Positions 25,501 to 33,718 of a stretch of 43,406 bases of DNA are shown one piece after another. The DNA is from Bradyrhizobium jicamae (lineage in GTDB: Bacteria > Pseudomonadota > Alphaproteobacteria > Rhizobiales > Xanthobacteraceae), in contig NZ_JAFCJX010000046.1 of assembly GCF_018130695.1 (NCBI RefSeq), positions 1 to 43,406 of the forward strand, read 5' to 3'. The stretch's first letter is position 1. The number at the start of each line of letters is the position of its first letter. The notes beneath the pieces are model-generated. The model ran no database searches and was not told where the DNA came from. It saw only the letters and a list, made by a program, of their open reading frames with translations. The translations under genes and the position numbers were made by a program.

Positions 25501-26559
25501 TTGTCAGAGTCTGCGAAAAAAGCACAGAGCGGGGGAGGCGGAGCGCTCAAGCGCCTGCTGTCGCTGATCCCCGGCATCCTGCTCTGCGGGCTGATCACGG
25601 TCATCTCGCTCGGCATCCAGGCTATCGAAGAGCGCGCTTTCGACCATCCCTATATCGAGGCGCTGGTGGTGGCGATCCTGCTCGGCATGGCCGTGCGGAC
25701 CGCCTGGCAGCCGTCCGAGCGCTGGCGTTCCGGCATCGCGTTTAGCGCGAAGCAATTGCTCGAGGTCGCCGTGATGCTGCTCGGCGCCTCCATCAGCTTT
25801 GCCGCGATCCTGGCCTCCGGCTACCTCCTGATCGCCGCGATCGCCGCCACTGTCGCGATCATGCTGGCAGTGAGTTATGGGCTGAGCCGGATGCTCGGGC
25901 TGCCGACCAAGCTGTCGATCCTGATCGCCTGCGGCAACTCGATCTGCGGCAATTCGGCGATTGCAGCCGTTGCGCCGATCATCGAGGCCGATGGCGACGA
26001 TATCGCCTCGTCGATCTCGTTCACCGCCATTCTCGGCGTGCTGATGGTGCTCGGCCTGCCGCTGCTGATCCCGCTGCTGAAACTGTCGGCGACGCAATAC
26101 GGCATCCTCGCCGGCCTCACCGTCTATGCGGTGCCGCAGGTGCTGGCGGCGACGGTGCCGGCCGGCATCGTCTCGACGCAGATCGGCACGCTGGTGAAGC
26201 TGGTGCGGGTCTTGATGCTCGGCCCGATCGTGATCGCCCTGTCGCTGTTCGTCGCGCGCCGCCGCAAGGCCGGCAGCGCCAAGGCCGCCGCGATCAGCCC
26301 GTTCAAGCTGGTGCCATGGTTCATCATCGGCTTCCTGGTACTGGCGGCACTGCGCTCGTTCCAGCTGGTGCCTGACGTGGCGATCGCGCCGGTGACGAAG
26401 ACGGCGGCGATCCTCACCGTGCTCTCGATGGCGGCGCTCGGGCTCGGCGTCGATGTACGCGTGCTGTCGACTGTCGGCGGCAGGGTGACGGCCGCCGTCA
26501 CCCTCTCGCTGATACTGCTGCTGGGCTTGAGCATCGCGCTGGTGCACGTCTTTAAATGA
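25501..26559 (+). CDS. YeiH/YadS-family membrane protein (putative sulfate exporter family)
   Basis: A 352-residue inner-membrane protein of the conserved hypothetical 698 family, sometimes called putative sulfate exporters, with about ten helices. Family marks: IEALVVAILLGMAVRTAW, KQLLEVAVMLLGASISFAAI, the ACGNSICGNSAIAAVAPII block, ILGVLMVLGLPLLIPLL and ALGLGVDVRVL near the end. The start is a TTG at 25501 (MSESAKKAQ) with a purine-rich GAAGAGAAG upstream; no ATG is available in frame. Transported compound unproven. It is followed by a large inverted repeat. Confidence 0.92.
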   Translation: MSESAKKAQSGGGGALKRLLSLIPGILLCGLITVISLGIQAIEERAFDHPYIEALVVAILLGMAVRTAWQPSERWRSGIAFSAKQLLEVAVMLLGASISFAAILASGYLLIAAIAATVAIMLAVSYGLSRMLGLPTKLSILIACGNSICGNSAIAAVAPIIEADGDDIASSISFTAILGVLMVLGLPLLIPLLKLSATQYGILAGLTVYAVPQVLAATVPAGIVSTQIGTLVKLVRVLMLGPIVIALSLFVARRRKAGSAKAAAISPFKLVPWFIIGFLVLAALRSFQLVPDVAIAPVTKTAAILTVLSMAALGLGVDVRVLSTVGGRVTAAVTLSLILLLGLSIALVHVFK

Positions 26560-26571
26560 CGCGACGATTTT

Positions 26572-26693
26572 GTAGGGTGGGCAAAGCGACCCCGTCACGC
26601 CGTAGCTGAACGAGCGAAGGCGGAAGCGTGCCCACCATCACGAGCACGCCGCGAATGGTGGGCACGTCGCTTTCGCTCCTTTGCCCACCCTAC
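26572..26693. repeat. Large nested inverted repeat (GTAGGGTGGGCAAAG type)
   Basis: Outer arms GTAGGGTGGGCAAAG (26572-26586) and its exact complement at 26679-26693, 15 bases each; inner arms CGTGCCCACCAT (26627-26638) and ATGGTGGGCACG (26655-26666), 12 bases. Both ends lie within 20 bases of gene ends, between the convergent YeiH-like and amiF genes, where its folded RNA could end transcripts from both sides. Confidence 0.85.
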
Positions 26694-26712
26694 GGCAGCT
26701 GTGCAAGCATCC

Positions 26713-27726
26713 TCACTCCGCCGCCTTCGCGGTCTTGCCGAACATCCGCGTCGGCGCGGCGAAGCCGCAACTCGTGCCGTCGGTGATCTTGACCTGGTCC
26801 TCCCAGGGCAGGCGGAAGGTGCCTGACACCATGTCCTGCATGAAGGTGTAGGGGCAATCCATCGCGCCGCCCTTCACCGCGACATAGCCGCGGTGCCAGA
26901 GCTGGTAGATGTTGTTCTCGACGCCCCAGTTGATCCGCGCCTCGCGCACGAGGTCGGGCCGCACTTCGGCGGTGATGATCTCGTCGACGCGGCCGGTGGT
27001 GCCATGGGCGATGATCGAGCCGTCGAAATTGACGATCATGCCTTCGCCCATGGAATCGAACGAGCCGTCCGAGCCGCACATGCAGACATTGGCGGTGACC
27101 ATCAGGTTCTGGAACGCATTGGCCTGGTTGGTGAAGCGCCAGCTCTCGCGGATCGGCGCGGTGTAGCCGGCGGTGCGGATCATGATCTCGGCGCCCTTGT
27201 AGGCGCATTCCCGCGCCATCTCCGGGAACATGCCGTCATGGCAGATGATCAACGCGATCTTCGCGCCCTTCGGCCCCTCGATCACGGGAATGCCGATATC
27301 GCCGGGCTCCCACGGCTCGACCGGGATCCAGGGATGGAATTTGCGGTAGTACAGTTTGATCTCGCCGTGGTCGTCGATGATCAGGCCTGAATTGTAGGGA
27401 TTGCCGTGCGGGTTGAACTCCATGATGGAGAAGCAGCCCCAGATCTTGTTGTCGATGCAGGCCTTCTTGAAGGCTGCGACCTCGGGCCCGTCGAGCCGGC
27501 ACATGATCTCCGGATTGGTGTCCATCGACAGGCCGTGCAGTGAATATTCCGGGAACACCACGAGATCCATGGTCGAGAGGTTGCGCCGCGCCTTGCCGAC
27601 CATCCAGACGATCCGCTCGGTCTGTTTGGCGAGATCGGCCTTCGTCACCACGGTCGGCAGCTGCAGCTGCACCAGCCCGATCACCACGCCATTGGGCGAT
27701 TTGTTGAGCCCGCCAAGTCCGTTCAT
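26713..27726 (-). CDS. amiF: Formamidase
   Basis: A 337-residue nitrilase-superfamily amidase that hydrolyses formamide to formate and ammonia. The Glu-Lys-Cys triad is Glu60 (VVFPEYSLHG), Lys129 (YYRKFHPWIPVEPWEPGD) and Cys162 (ICHDGMFPEMARECAYKGAE). The CHDGMFPE motif and overall match point to AmiF as known from Helicobacter rather than the aliphatic amidase AmiE, which has a different CDDGxYPE-type loop. Length matches AmiF (334). The start at 27726 has GGGAGG nine bases upstream. It is transcribed alone from a sigma-54 type promoter, divergent from a second amidohydrolase gene, so it is probably induced under nitrogen limitation. Confidence 0.92.
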   Translation of the reverse strand: MNGLGGLNKSPNGVVIGLVQLQLPTVVTKADLAKQTERIVWMVGKARRNLSTMDLVVFPEYSLHGLSMDTNPEIMCRLDGPEVAAFKKACIDNKIWGCFSIMEFNPHGNPYNSGLIIDDHGEIKLYYRKFHPWIPVEPWEPGDIGIPVIEGPKGAKIALIICHDGMFPEMARECAYKGAEIMIRTAGYTAPIRESWRFTNQANAFQNLMVTANVCMCGSDGSFDSMGEGMIVNFDGSIIAHGTTGRVDEIITAEVRPDLVREARINWGVENNIYQLWHRGYVAVKGGAMDCPYTFMQDMVSGTFRLPWEDQVKITDGTSCGFAAPTRMFGKTAKAAE

Positions 27727-27784
27727 GCCTGTCCTCCCTGTCAGCTGAATGCGCTGCGCGTTGCGTTCGTCTCCGCCCGTATTC

Positions 27785-27800
27785 AGCAACAAGTATGCCA
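27785..27800 (-). promoter_or_regulatory. Sigma-54 (RpoN) promoter of amiF
   Basis: The minus strand reads TGGCATACTTGTTGCT, a perfect match to TGGCAYRN4TTGCW. Predicted start near 27774, about 48 bases before the amiF ATG. Confidence 0.85.
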
Positions 27801-27814
27801 GCGGATTTGCCTTC

Positions 27815-27831
27815 TGCGCAAACCGCGTGCA
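27815..27831. promoter_or_regulatory. NtrC-like binding site between the two divergent sigma-54 promoters
   Basis: TGCGCAAACCGCGTGCA matches the 17-base NtrC consensus TGCACCN5GGTGCA at nine of twelve fixed positions, including both TGC/GCA ends. It lies about 50 bases upstream of the amiF start site and about 180 upstream of the other, a workable enhancer position for both. Confidence 0.45.
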
Positions 27832-27960
27832 GATGAGAGTTGCGCTTAGCGAATGGGCAGATGCACGTCGGAACAGCGTGGCTCAGGGAATGAGCAGCGG
27901 AGATGCAAACATTCAAGGAGTTGAAATGACGGCAGATTCGATTGCGGCTGGGCATCGCGT

Positions 27961-27978
27961 GCCATTGTACACAATGGC
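27961..27978. promoter_or_regulatory. Inverted repeat overlapping the -24 element
   Basis: GCCATTGT, AC, ACAATGGC: perfect eight-base arms. The right arm contains the -24 GG of the sigma-54 promoter, so a bound protein would exclude polymerase. The inner part ATTGTACACAAT resembles GntR/FadR-type operators (ATTGTATACAAT). Confidence 0.5.
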
Positions 27979-27990
27979 ATGCCGCTTGCT
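27975..27990 (+). promoter_or_regulatory. Sigma-54 (RpoN) promoter of the second amidohydrolase/permease operon
   Basis: TGGCATGCCGCTTGCT is a perfect match to TGGCAYRN4TTGCW. Predicted start near 28001, about 29 bases before the ATG at 28030. Confidence 0.85.
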
Positions 27991-28029
27991 TGAACGTCAG
28001 AAAGAGTTCTCTCGTTCGGGGCGCGCGTC

Positions 28030-28722
28030 ATGACGAACTCAAGCGGCACAATCGCAGCAGAGCCGGAGCCGATCGCGCTCGACTGGAGCAAGACGGCGCT
28101 CGTCATCATCGACATGCAACGCGACTTCATGGAGCCCGGCGGCTTCGGCGAGACGCTCGGCAACGATGTCAGCCAGCTCGCTCGTGCAGTGAAGCCGATC
28201 GGTGCCGTGCTGGCGGCCGCGCGCGACAGCGGCATGCTGGTCGTCCATACGCGTGAGGGGCATCTGCCCGATCTTTCCGACGCGCCGCCGGCGAAAGTCG
28301 AGCGCGGCGCGCCGAGCTTGCGCATCGGCGATCCCGGTCCGATGGGGCGCATCCTCATTCGCGGCGAGGCCGGCCACGACATCATCCCCGAGCTCTATCC
28401 GCTCGACAGCGAGATCGTGATCGACAAGCCGGGCAAGGGCGCCTTCTACGCCACCGAGCTCACCGACGTGCTGCAGAAATACGGCATCGAGAATCTCCTG
28501 GTGTGCGGTGTGACGACAGAGGTGTGCGTCAACACCACGGTGCGCGAAGCCAACGACCGCGGCTACCGCTGCGTCGTGATCTCCGATGGCTGCGCATCCT
28601 ATTTCCCTGAATTCCACGAGATGGGCCTCCGGATGATCAAGGCCCAGGGCGGAATCTTCGGTTGGGTCGCGAGCTCAGCCGCGGTGCTGGAAGCAATGGA
28701 GACGACGAAAACATTGGCATAG
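28030..28722 (+). CDS. Isochorismatase-fold cysteine hydrolase, paralogue of the BiuH-like enzyme
   Basis: A 230-residue cysteine amidohydrolase with triad Asp28 (VIIDMQRDF), Lys133 (VIDKPGKGAF) and Cys166 (GVTTEVCVNTT). It shares with the BiuH-like protein at 20859-21542 the blocks HTREGHxPDL, RIGDPGPMGRILIRGE, DKPGKG and VREANDRGYRC, but lacks the PYAWPYNG N-terminus and the PANKRWRSR loop, so it probably acts on a related but different amide. Triuret hydrolase (TrtA), a relative of BiuH, is one possibility I cannot test here; ureidoacrylate-type amides are another. It is cotranscribed with the permease gene 43 bases downstream from a sigma-54 promoter. Confidence 0.88.
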   Translation: MTNSSGTIAAEPEPIALDWSKTALVIIDMQRDFMEPGGFGETLGNDVSQLARAVKPIGAVLAAARDSGMLVVHTREGHLPDLSDAPPAKVERGAPSLRIGDPGPMGRILIRGEAGHDIIPELYPLDSEIVIDKPGKGAFYATELTDVLQKYGIENLLVCGVTTEVCVNTTVREANDRGYRCVVISDGCASYFPEFHEMGLRMIKAQGGIFGWVASSAAVLEAMETTKTLA

Positions 28723-28765
28723 AGCATGATCCCATCAGTCATGCTCGCTAGACAGGGGCGACATC

Positions 28766-30424
28766 ATGAGCACGAGCATGACGGGGACTTCGGCTGCGTC
28801 CGGATTCAAGCCGACACTATGGACACCCGGTGACTGGAACGCGTTCTTCGGCTTCGGCACCAACATCCTCGTCAACATGCTGGTGCTCACTGGGCTGTTG
28901 CGCTTCGTGCTGAAGATGCCGGACTCTCTGGTATTCGGCCGCATCCTGCCGGCGCTCGGCCTGATGATGTGCCTGTCGACCTTCTATTACGCCTTCCTCG
29001 CCTATCGGCTGGCGCTGAAGACCGGCCGCAACGACGTCTGCGCGCTGCCGTCGGGCGTCAGCGTGCCGCACATGTTCATCGTCACCTTCGTGATCATGCT
29101 ACCGATCACGATCAAGACCGGCGATCCCATCAAGGGCTGGTCGGCGGGCCTGGTCTGGGTGTTCTTCCAGAGTTTTATTCTCATGATCGGCGGCTTTGTT
29201 GCCCCCTACATCAGGCAGATCACGCCGCGCGCGGCACTGCTCGGTACGCTGGCCGGCGTGTCCGTTACCTTCATCTCGATGCGTCCGGCGCTGGAAATGT
29301 ACATGACGCCGCAGATCGGTCTCGTTTGTTTCGCGATCATCCTGGTGAGCTGGTTCGGCGGCGTGAAATACTGGAAGGGCATGCCGGCGGGCCTGGTTGC
29401 GATCGCGGTCGGCATGATCATCGCCTGGGGCTCCAACCTGTTCGGGCTCGGCCTCGGCGGCCTCAGCCTGAAGGGCGTCGGCGATGCCTTTGCGAGCTTC
29501 GGCTTCTCGGTGCCGATCCCGGCCGTCGGCTACGTGTTCTCCGGCTTCGAATTCCTCGGCATCATCCTGGTCACCGCGATTCCGTTCGGCATCTATGACC
29601 TCGTCGAAGCCATGGACAATGTCGAGAGCGCGGAAGCCGCCGGCGACGAATATCCGACCACCCGCGTCTTGACCGCCGACGGCGTCGTCAGTCTGATCGG
29701 CTGCCTGATGGGCAACCCCTTCATCAACGCCGTCTATATCGGCCATCCCGGCTGGAAGGCGATGGGCGGGCGGATCGGCTATTCGGCCGCGACCGGATTG
29801 ATGGTGGTGGTGCTGTCCTGGTTCGGCATCATCTCGGTGCTGCTGGCGCTGGTGCCCGTCGTCGCGATCTCGCCGATCCTGCTCTATATCGGCATGCTGA
29901 TCGGTGCGCAGGCGTTCCAGACCACGCCGGTCAAGCACGCGCCCGCGATCGTGCTCGCCTTTACGCCGCATCTGGCGGCCTGGGCCAAGCTGCAGATCGA
30001 CACCATGCTGGGCTCGACCATCAACGCCGCGCAGGCGGTCGGCGGTCTCGCGGCCGACAAGGTCGACGCGGTCAAGACCGCAGCGGTCGCAGCATTGCCG
30101 CAGCAGGGCGTGCTCTACCACGGCCTCGAGGTGATGGGCGGTGGCTCGATCCTCGCCGGCCTCGTGCTGGGCGCAATCGGCGTGTTTGTGATCGAGCGCG
30201 ATTTCCTGAAAGCCTCGGCGTTCGCGCTCGCCGGTGCCGTCATGACCTATTTCGGCTTCATGCATGGTGAAGCCGTCGGCGTCGGTGGCGGGCTCGGCGT
30301 CACCCCGGGCGTCGCCTTCGCCTATGTCGTGATGGCGATCGGCTTCTATGCGCTCGGGAAGTCGGTCGGCAGCGAGAGCTACGCGTCGCATGCCGACATG
30401 CCGGTCGCGGCGCCGGCGGAATGA
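28766..30424 (+). CDS. NCS2/AzgA-like nucleobase permease family protein
   Basis: A 552-residue inner-membrane transporter with about 13 helices. The block YDLVEAMDNVESAEAAGDEY followed by TTRVLTADGVVSLIGCLMGN and PFINAVYIGHPGWKAMGGR is characteristic of the AzgA-like branch of NCS2 purine permeases (the DxxxxxxN and substrate-site region). AGGGGCG precedes the ATG. It is longer than AzgA (about 430) because of a soluble-looking insert near 420-450 (INAAQAVGGLAADKVDAVKT) and extra C-terminal helices. Likely proton symport of a purine, pyrimidine or related ureide. Coupled by position to the upstream amidohydrolase. Confidence 0.88.
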   Translation: MSTSMTGTSAASGFKPTLWTPGDWNAFFGFGTNILVNMLVLTGLLRFVLKMPDSLVFGRILPALGLMMCLSTFYYAFLAYRLALKTGRNDVCALPSGVSVPHMFIVTFVIMLPITIKTGDPIKGWSAGLVWVFFQSFILMIGGFVAPYIRQITPRAALLGTLAGVSVTFISMRPALEMYMTPQIGLVCFAIILVSWFGGVKYWKGMPAGLVAIAVGMIIAWGSNLFGLGLGGLSLKGVGDAFASFGFSVPIPAVGYVFSGFEFLGIILVTAIPFGIYDLVEAMDNVESAEAAGDEYPTTRVLTADGVVSLIGCLMGNPFINAVYIGHPGWKAMGGRIGYSAATGLMVVVLSWFGIISVLLALVPVVAISPILLYIGMLIGAQAFQTTPVKHAPAIVLAFTPHLAAWAKLQIDTMLGSTINAAQAVGGLAADKVDAVKTAAVAALPQQGVLYHGLEVMGGGSILAGLVLGAIGVFVIERDFLKASAFALAGAVMTYFGFMHGEAVGVGGGLGVTPGVAFAYVVMAIGFYALGKSVGSESYASHADMPVAAPAE

Positions 30425-30522
30425 CCCTCATGGTGAGGAGCCGCGGAGCGGCGTCTCGAACCATGAGGCCCCACTCGGGCCTCGTCTTTCGAGACGCGCT
30501 ACGCGCTCCTCAGGATGAGGGG
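30425..30522. repeat. Palindromic intergenic repeat (CCTCATGGTGAGGAG type)
   Basis: Begins CCCTCATGGTGAGGAG and ends CTCCTCAGGATGAGGGG, with inner arms GCGTCTCGAA and TTTCGAGACGC. This is a widely dispersed repeat in Bradyrhizobium-like genomes. It starts at the permease stop and may fold at the 3' end of that message. Confidence 0.85.
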
Positions 30523-30549
30523 TTAGCACAACGCTAATTAGCGGCAGAT

Positions 30550-31389
30550 TTATCCGCCCTTCACCGCGCCCGCCGTGAGTCCCGCAACGATCTGCCGCTG
30601 CGCCATCACGGTCAGCAGCAGCACCGGCGCCGTCACGATCAGCGCGGCCGCGGCGAGCGGGCCCCAGCTCAGCTGGTCGAATGAGATCATGTTGTAGACG
30701 GCAACCGGCAGCGTCCGCGTCTCGCGGCCGGCGAGCACGATGCCGAACACGAAATTATTCCAGGAGAAGATCACCGCGAGGATGAAGGCGACCGCGAGGC
30801 CGGGCTTGGCGATCGGCAGCGCGACGTGGCGGAACACCTGCCAGCGCGTGGCGCCGTCGATCAGGGCGGCTTCCTCGAGCTCGAGCGGCGTGGTCTCGAA
30901 ATAGCCGATCATGATCCAGATCACGATCGGCACGGTGACCACGAGATGGATGATGATCTGCGGCACCAGCGTGCCGAGCAGGCCGAGCCACTGGAACAGC
31001 AGGAACAGCGGGATCAGGTAGGACAGGCCGGGCGTGATGCGCGCGATCAGGATCACGATCGCCGACTTATGCGCCGCCATCCGCGCGATGCCGTAGCCCG
31101 CAGGCACGCCGACAATCATTGCGAGCAACGTCGCGGCGCCAGTGACGACGAGACTGTTGGTGAAATAGGTCAGGAAGCGGTTGGAGGCGAGCACGTCGGC
31201 ATAGTTCTTCCAGGCGATATTCTCCGGAATCAGCACCGGCGGATAGGCGGCGTTGTCGACCTCGAACTTCAGCGACAGCGAGGCCATCCAGAGGAAGAAC
31301 AGGATCGCCGGCGAGACGATGACCAGCACCGACAGCCACAATCCGATTTGACTGAGTATCTGCCTTGGATTGATTAGACCTGGTGTCAT
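30550..31389 (-). CDS. Carbohydrate ABC transporter permease (MalG type)
   Basis: A 279-residue permease with six helices. The coupling helix reads LEEAALIDGATRWQVFRHVA LPIAKPG, the EAA motif of MalG-like subunits. It starts MTPGLINPRQ; its ATG overlaps the TGA of the partner permease gene (ATGA). Third gene of a binding protein-permease-permease operon for uptake of a sugar or polyol. No ATPase gene follows; the operon ends in a repeat region. Confidence 0.94.
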   Translation of the reverse strand: MTPGLINPRQILSQIGLWLSVLVIVSPAILFFLWMASLSLKFEVDNAAYPPVLIPENIAWKNYADVLASNRFLTYFTNSLVVTGAATLLAMIVGVPAGYGIARMAAHKSAIVILIARITPGLSYLIPLFLLFQWLGLLGTLVPQIIIHLVVTVPIVIWIMIGYFETTPLELEEAALIDGATRWQVFRHVALPIAKPGLAVAFILAVIFSWNNFVFGIVLAGRETRTLPVAVYNMISFDQLSWGPLAAAALIVTAPVLLLTVMAQRQIVAGLTAGAVKGG

Positions 31390-32321
31390 GCGCCGCTCGC
31401 GATCTCGGTCCACAGCATGCGCTTGCGCGCATAGAGCATCAGCGCGGCCAGCGCGACGATCAGCAGGAAAAACACCACGGCGATCGCCGAGCCATAGCCG
31501 AGGTCGTAATAGACGAAGGCGACGCTGTAGAGATAGACGTTGATGGTCTCAGACGCCGAACCGGGTCCGCCCTGCGTGATCGCGAAGATGATGTCGAAAC
31601 TCTTCACCGCATCGATCATGCGGATCATGCCGGCGATGAACAGGAACGGCATGATCAGGGGCAGGGTGATGAAGCGGAACATCTGCCAGAAAGTGGCGCC
31701 GTCGATCTGCGCGCTCTCATAGGGTTCGGTCGGAATCGCGGCGAGGCCGCCGAGCACGATCAGCATGACGAGCGGCGTCCACTGCCAGGTCTCCACCAGC
31801 ACCAGCGAGGGGATCACCGTGTTCGGATTGAACACCCAGAGCTGCGGCGGGATGCCGACCAGCGACAAGAGATAGTTGAGCACGCCAAGCTGCGGATGGA
31901 ACATCATGGTCCATACCAGCGCGATCGCGACCGGCGTTGCCATCATCGGCATGATGAAGACGCCGCGCAGGAAGCCGCGCGCGGCGAACTTCTGGTGGAA
32001 TACCACGGCCGACAGCGTACCGAGGATCAGCGGCAGCACCACCGACAGCACGGTGTAGGACAGCGTATGGCCGACCGCTTCGACGAAGCGCGGATCATTC
32101 GGCAGCCGCAGATAATTGGCGAGCCCGACGAAGGTGGTCGGCGAGCCGACCTTCCATTCGTTCAGGCTCATCCAGATCGTGAACAGCCATGGGAAGATGA
32201 TCACCGCCAGCACCACGACCAGGGCCGGGATCACGAACGGCCAGTAGGATGGCGGACGCCACTCACGCTCCGGCGCGGCGTCTTGCGCCGCGGCCGGAGA
32301 AGTCTGGGTTACGACACTCAC
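31386..32321 (-). CDS. Sugar ABC transporter permease (MalF type)
   Basis: A 311-residue permease with six helices; the coupling region is YESAQIDGATFWQMFRFITL PLIMPF and TQGGPGSASETINVYLYSVAF precedes the last helix, both diagnostic of MalF/UgpA-like subunits. The start is a GTG overlapping the TGA of the binding-protein gene (GTGA). Pairs with the MalG-type subunit downstream. Confidence 0.94.
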   Translation of the reverse strand: MSVVTQTSPAAAQDAAPEREWRPPSYWPFVIPALVVVLAVIIFPWLFTIWMSLNEWKVGSPTTFVGLANYLRLPNDPRFVEAVGHTLSYTVLSVVLPLILGTLSAVVFHQKFAARGFLRGVFIMPMMATPVAIALVWTMMFHPQLGVLNYLLSLVGIPPQLWVFNPNTVIPSLVLVETWQWTPLVMLIVLGGLAAIPTEPYESAQIDGATFWQMFRFITLPLIMPFLFIAGMIRMIDAVKSFDIIFAITQGGPGSASETINVYLYSVAFVYYDLGYGSAIAVVFFLLIVALAALMLYARKRMLWTEIASGA

Positions 32322-33643
32322 GCTTTCTCGCTGCGCTCCAGGATCGGGCGAAACTGCTCATGCGCCTTCTTCAGTTCGGTCGCGGGATCGCCGCCCGACA
32401 AGGTCGAGGTGATCCCGGCGCCGACAAGGTCGCGGAATTCGGCGACCGGGATGATGACGGGCAGGCCGAGCTTTGAGATCTTGGCGGAGTCGATCACCGA
32501 CTGCAGCCATTCCTTCGGCATCTTCACGCCGGCCTGGACCTCGGGGTCGTTGAGAATCGAGTTGCGGAACGGCACGCCGCCGCCGGCCTGCAGCAGCCGC
32601 GCGCCCTGTTTCTTGGAGACCGCCCACTGGCAGAGCAGGTAGGCGGCTTCCTTGTTCTTGCTCGCGGCGGCAATGCCGAGGCCGTCGCCATAGGTCGCCG
32701 AATATTGTCCCTTCGGACCGGCCGGCACCACGGTGTAGCCGACCTTGCCGACCACGCGTGAGGCTGCCGGGTCTTCCAGCGGCGGCGCCCAGCCGACACC
32801 GTCGATCCACATCGCCGAGCGCCCTTGGGTGAACGACGCCATCGACTCCATCCAGTTGAAGCCGGCGACACCGGGAGGCGCGACTTTCGTGAGAAGCGTC
32901 TGATAGAGTTTTGTCGCTGCGACGGCTTCGGGCCCATCGGTGAGGATGTTGCCCTTGTCGTCGAGGAATTCGCCGCCGTAGTTGAGGAAGAAGTTGGTCC
33001 ACAGCGTCATGTTGGCGTTGCGCAGGCCGCGCCCGACGAAGCCGAAGGTACCGTCCTTGGGATCGGTCAGCTTCTCGGCGGCCGCGACCATCTCGTCGAA
33101 GGTCTTCGGCACCGCGACGCCCTTCTTCTGGAACAGCTCCTTGTTATAGTAGAGGATGAAATAGTCGACCGACCACGGCAGCGACAGCATCTGGCCCTTG
33201 TCGTTCTTGCAATATTGCAGGCCGGCCGCGGAGAAATCGCTCTCGACCAGATCCGGCGCGGTCAGCGCCGGGTCCTTCATCATCGGCGTCATGTCGGCGA
33301 GCCAGCCGCCCTTCTCGAACTGCCGCTTCTGCACGTGATAGCTCAAATGCACGACGTCGAAGCTCGGCTTGCCCGAGGCGAGCTCGATGACGCATTTCTG
33401 GCGCTGCTGCTGCTCGGGAATCTGCTCGGACTCGACCTGGATGCCGGTGAGCTCGGTGAATTCCTTGATGTTCTTCTGCAGATTGTCGCCGCGCGGACCC
33501 TTGGCGAGGATCACCTCGAGCTTGGTGCCGGCATATTTCTTCCAGTTCACCTCGGCGCGGGCGGGCATGCCGGTCAGGCTGAGCGCGCCTGCGGCGGCGG
33601 TGCCTGCCAGAACGGCGCGACGCGAAATTCGATTGTCTTTCAT
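32318..33643 (-). CDS. Extracellular solute-binding protein, family 1 (sugar type)
   Basis: A 441-residue periplasmic binding protein with a Tat signal peptide (ISRRAVLAGTAAAGALSL, cleaved after ARA near residue 30). Mature part follows the MalE/UgpB-like fold: GTKLEVILAKGPRGDNLQKN, DVVHLSYHVQKRQFEKGG, LPWSVDYFILYYNKELFQKK, and AMWIDGVGWAPPLEDPAASR. First gene of the sugar importer operon. An inverted repeat at 33719-33747 lies upstream and could be its regulatory site. Ligand unknown. Confidence 0.94.
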   Translation of the reverse strand: MKDNRISRRAVLAGTAAAGALSLTGMPARAEVNWKKYAGTKLEVILAKGPRGDNLQKNIKEFTELTGIQVESEQIPEQQQRQKCVIELASGKPSFDVVHLSYHVQKRQFEKGGWLADMTPMMKDPALTAPDLVESDFSAAGLQYCKNDKGQMLSLPWSVDYFILYYNKELFQKKGVAVPKTFDEMVAAAEKLTDPKDGTFGFVGRGLRNANMTLWTNFFLNYGGEFLDDKGNILTDGPEAVAATKLYQTLLTKVAPPGVAGFNWMESMASFTQGRSAMWIDGVGWAPPLEDPAASRVVGKVGYTVVPAGPKGQYSATYGDGLGIAAASKNKEAAYLLCQWAVSKKQGARLLQAGGGVPFRNSILNDPEVQAGVKMPKEWLQSVIDSAKISKLGLPVIIPVAEFRDLVGAGITSTLSGGDPATELKKAHEQFRPILERSEKA

Positions 33644-33718
33644 GGTTCTCTCCCCTGCAATCGGCTTCTTGTTTGGGCGGATACTAGCGCGCGGGTGGCG
33701 CGTGCCTAGTCCTAATTA

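Noticed and set aside
26713..27726. Aliphatic amidase AmiE
   Set aside because: The active-site segment CHDGMFPE and the WIPVEPWEPGD loop follow formamidase AmiF, not AmiE.
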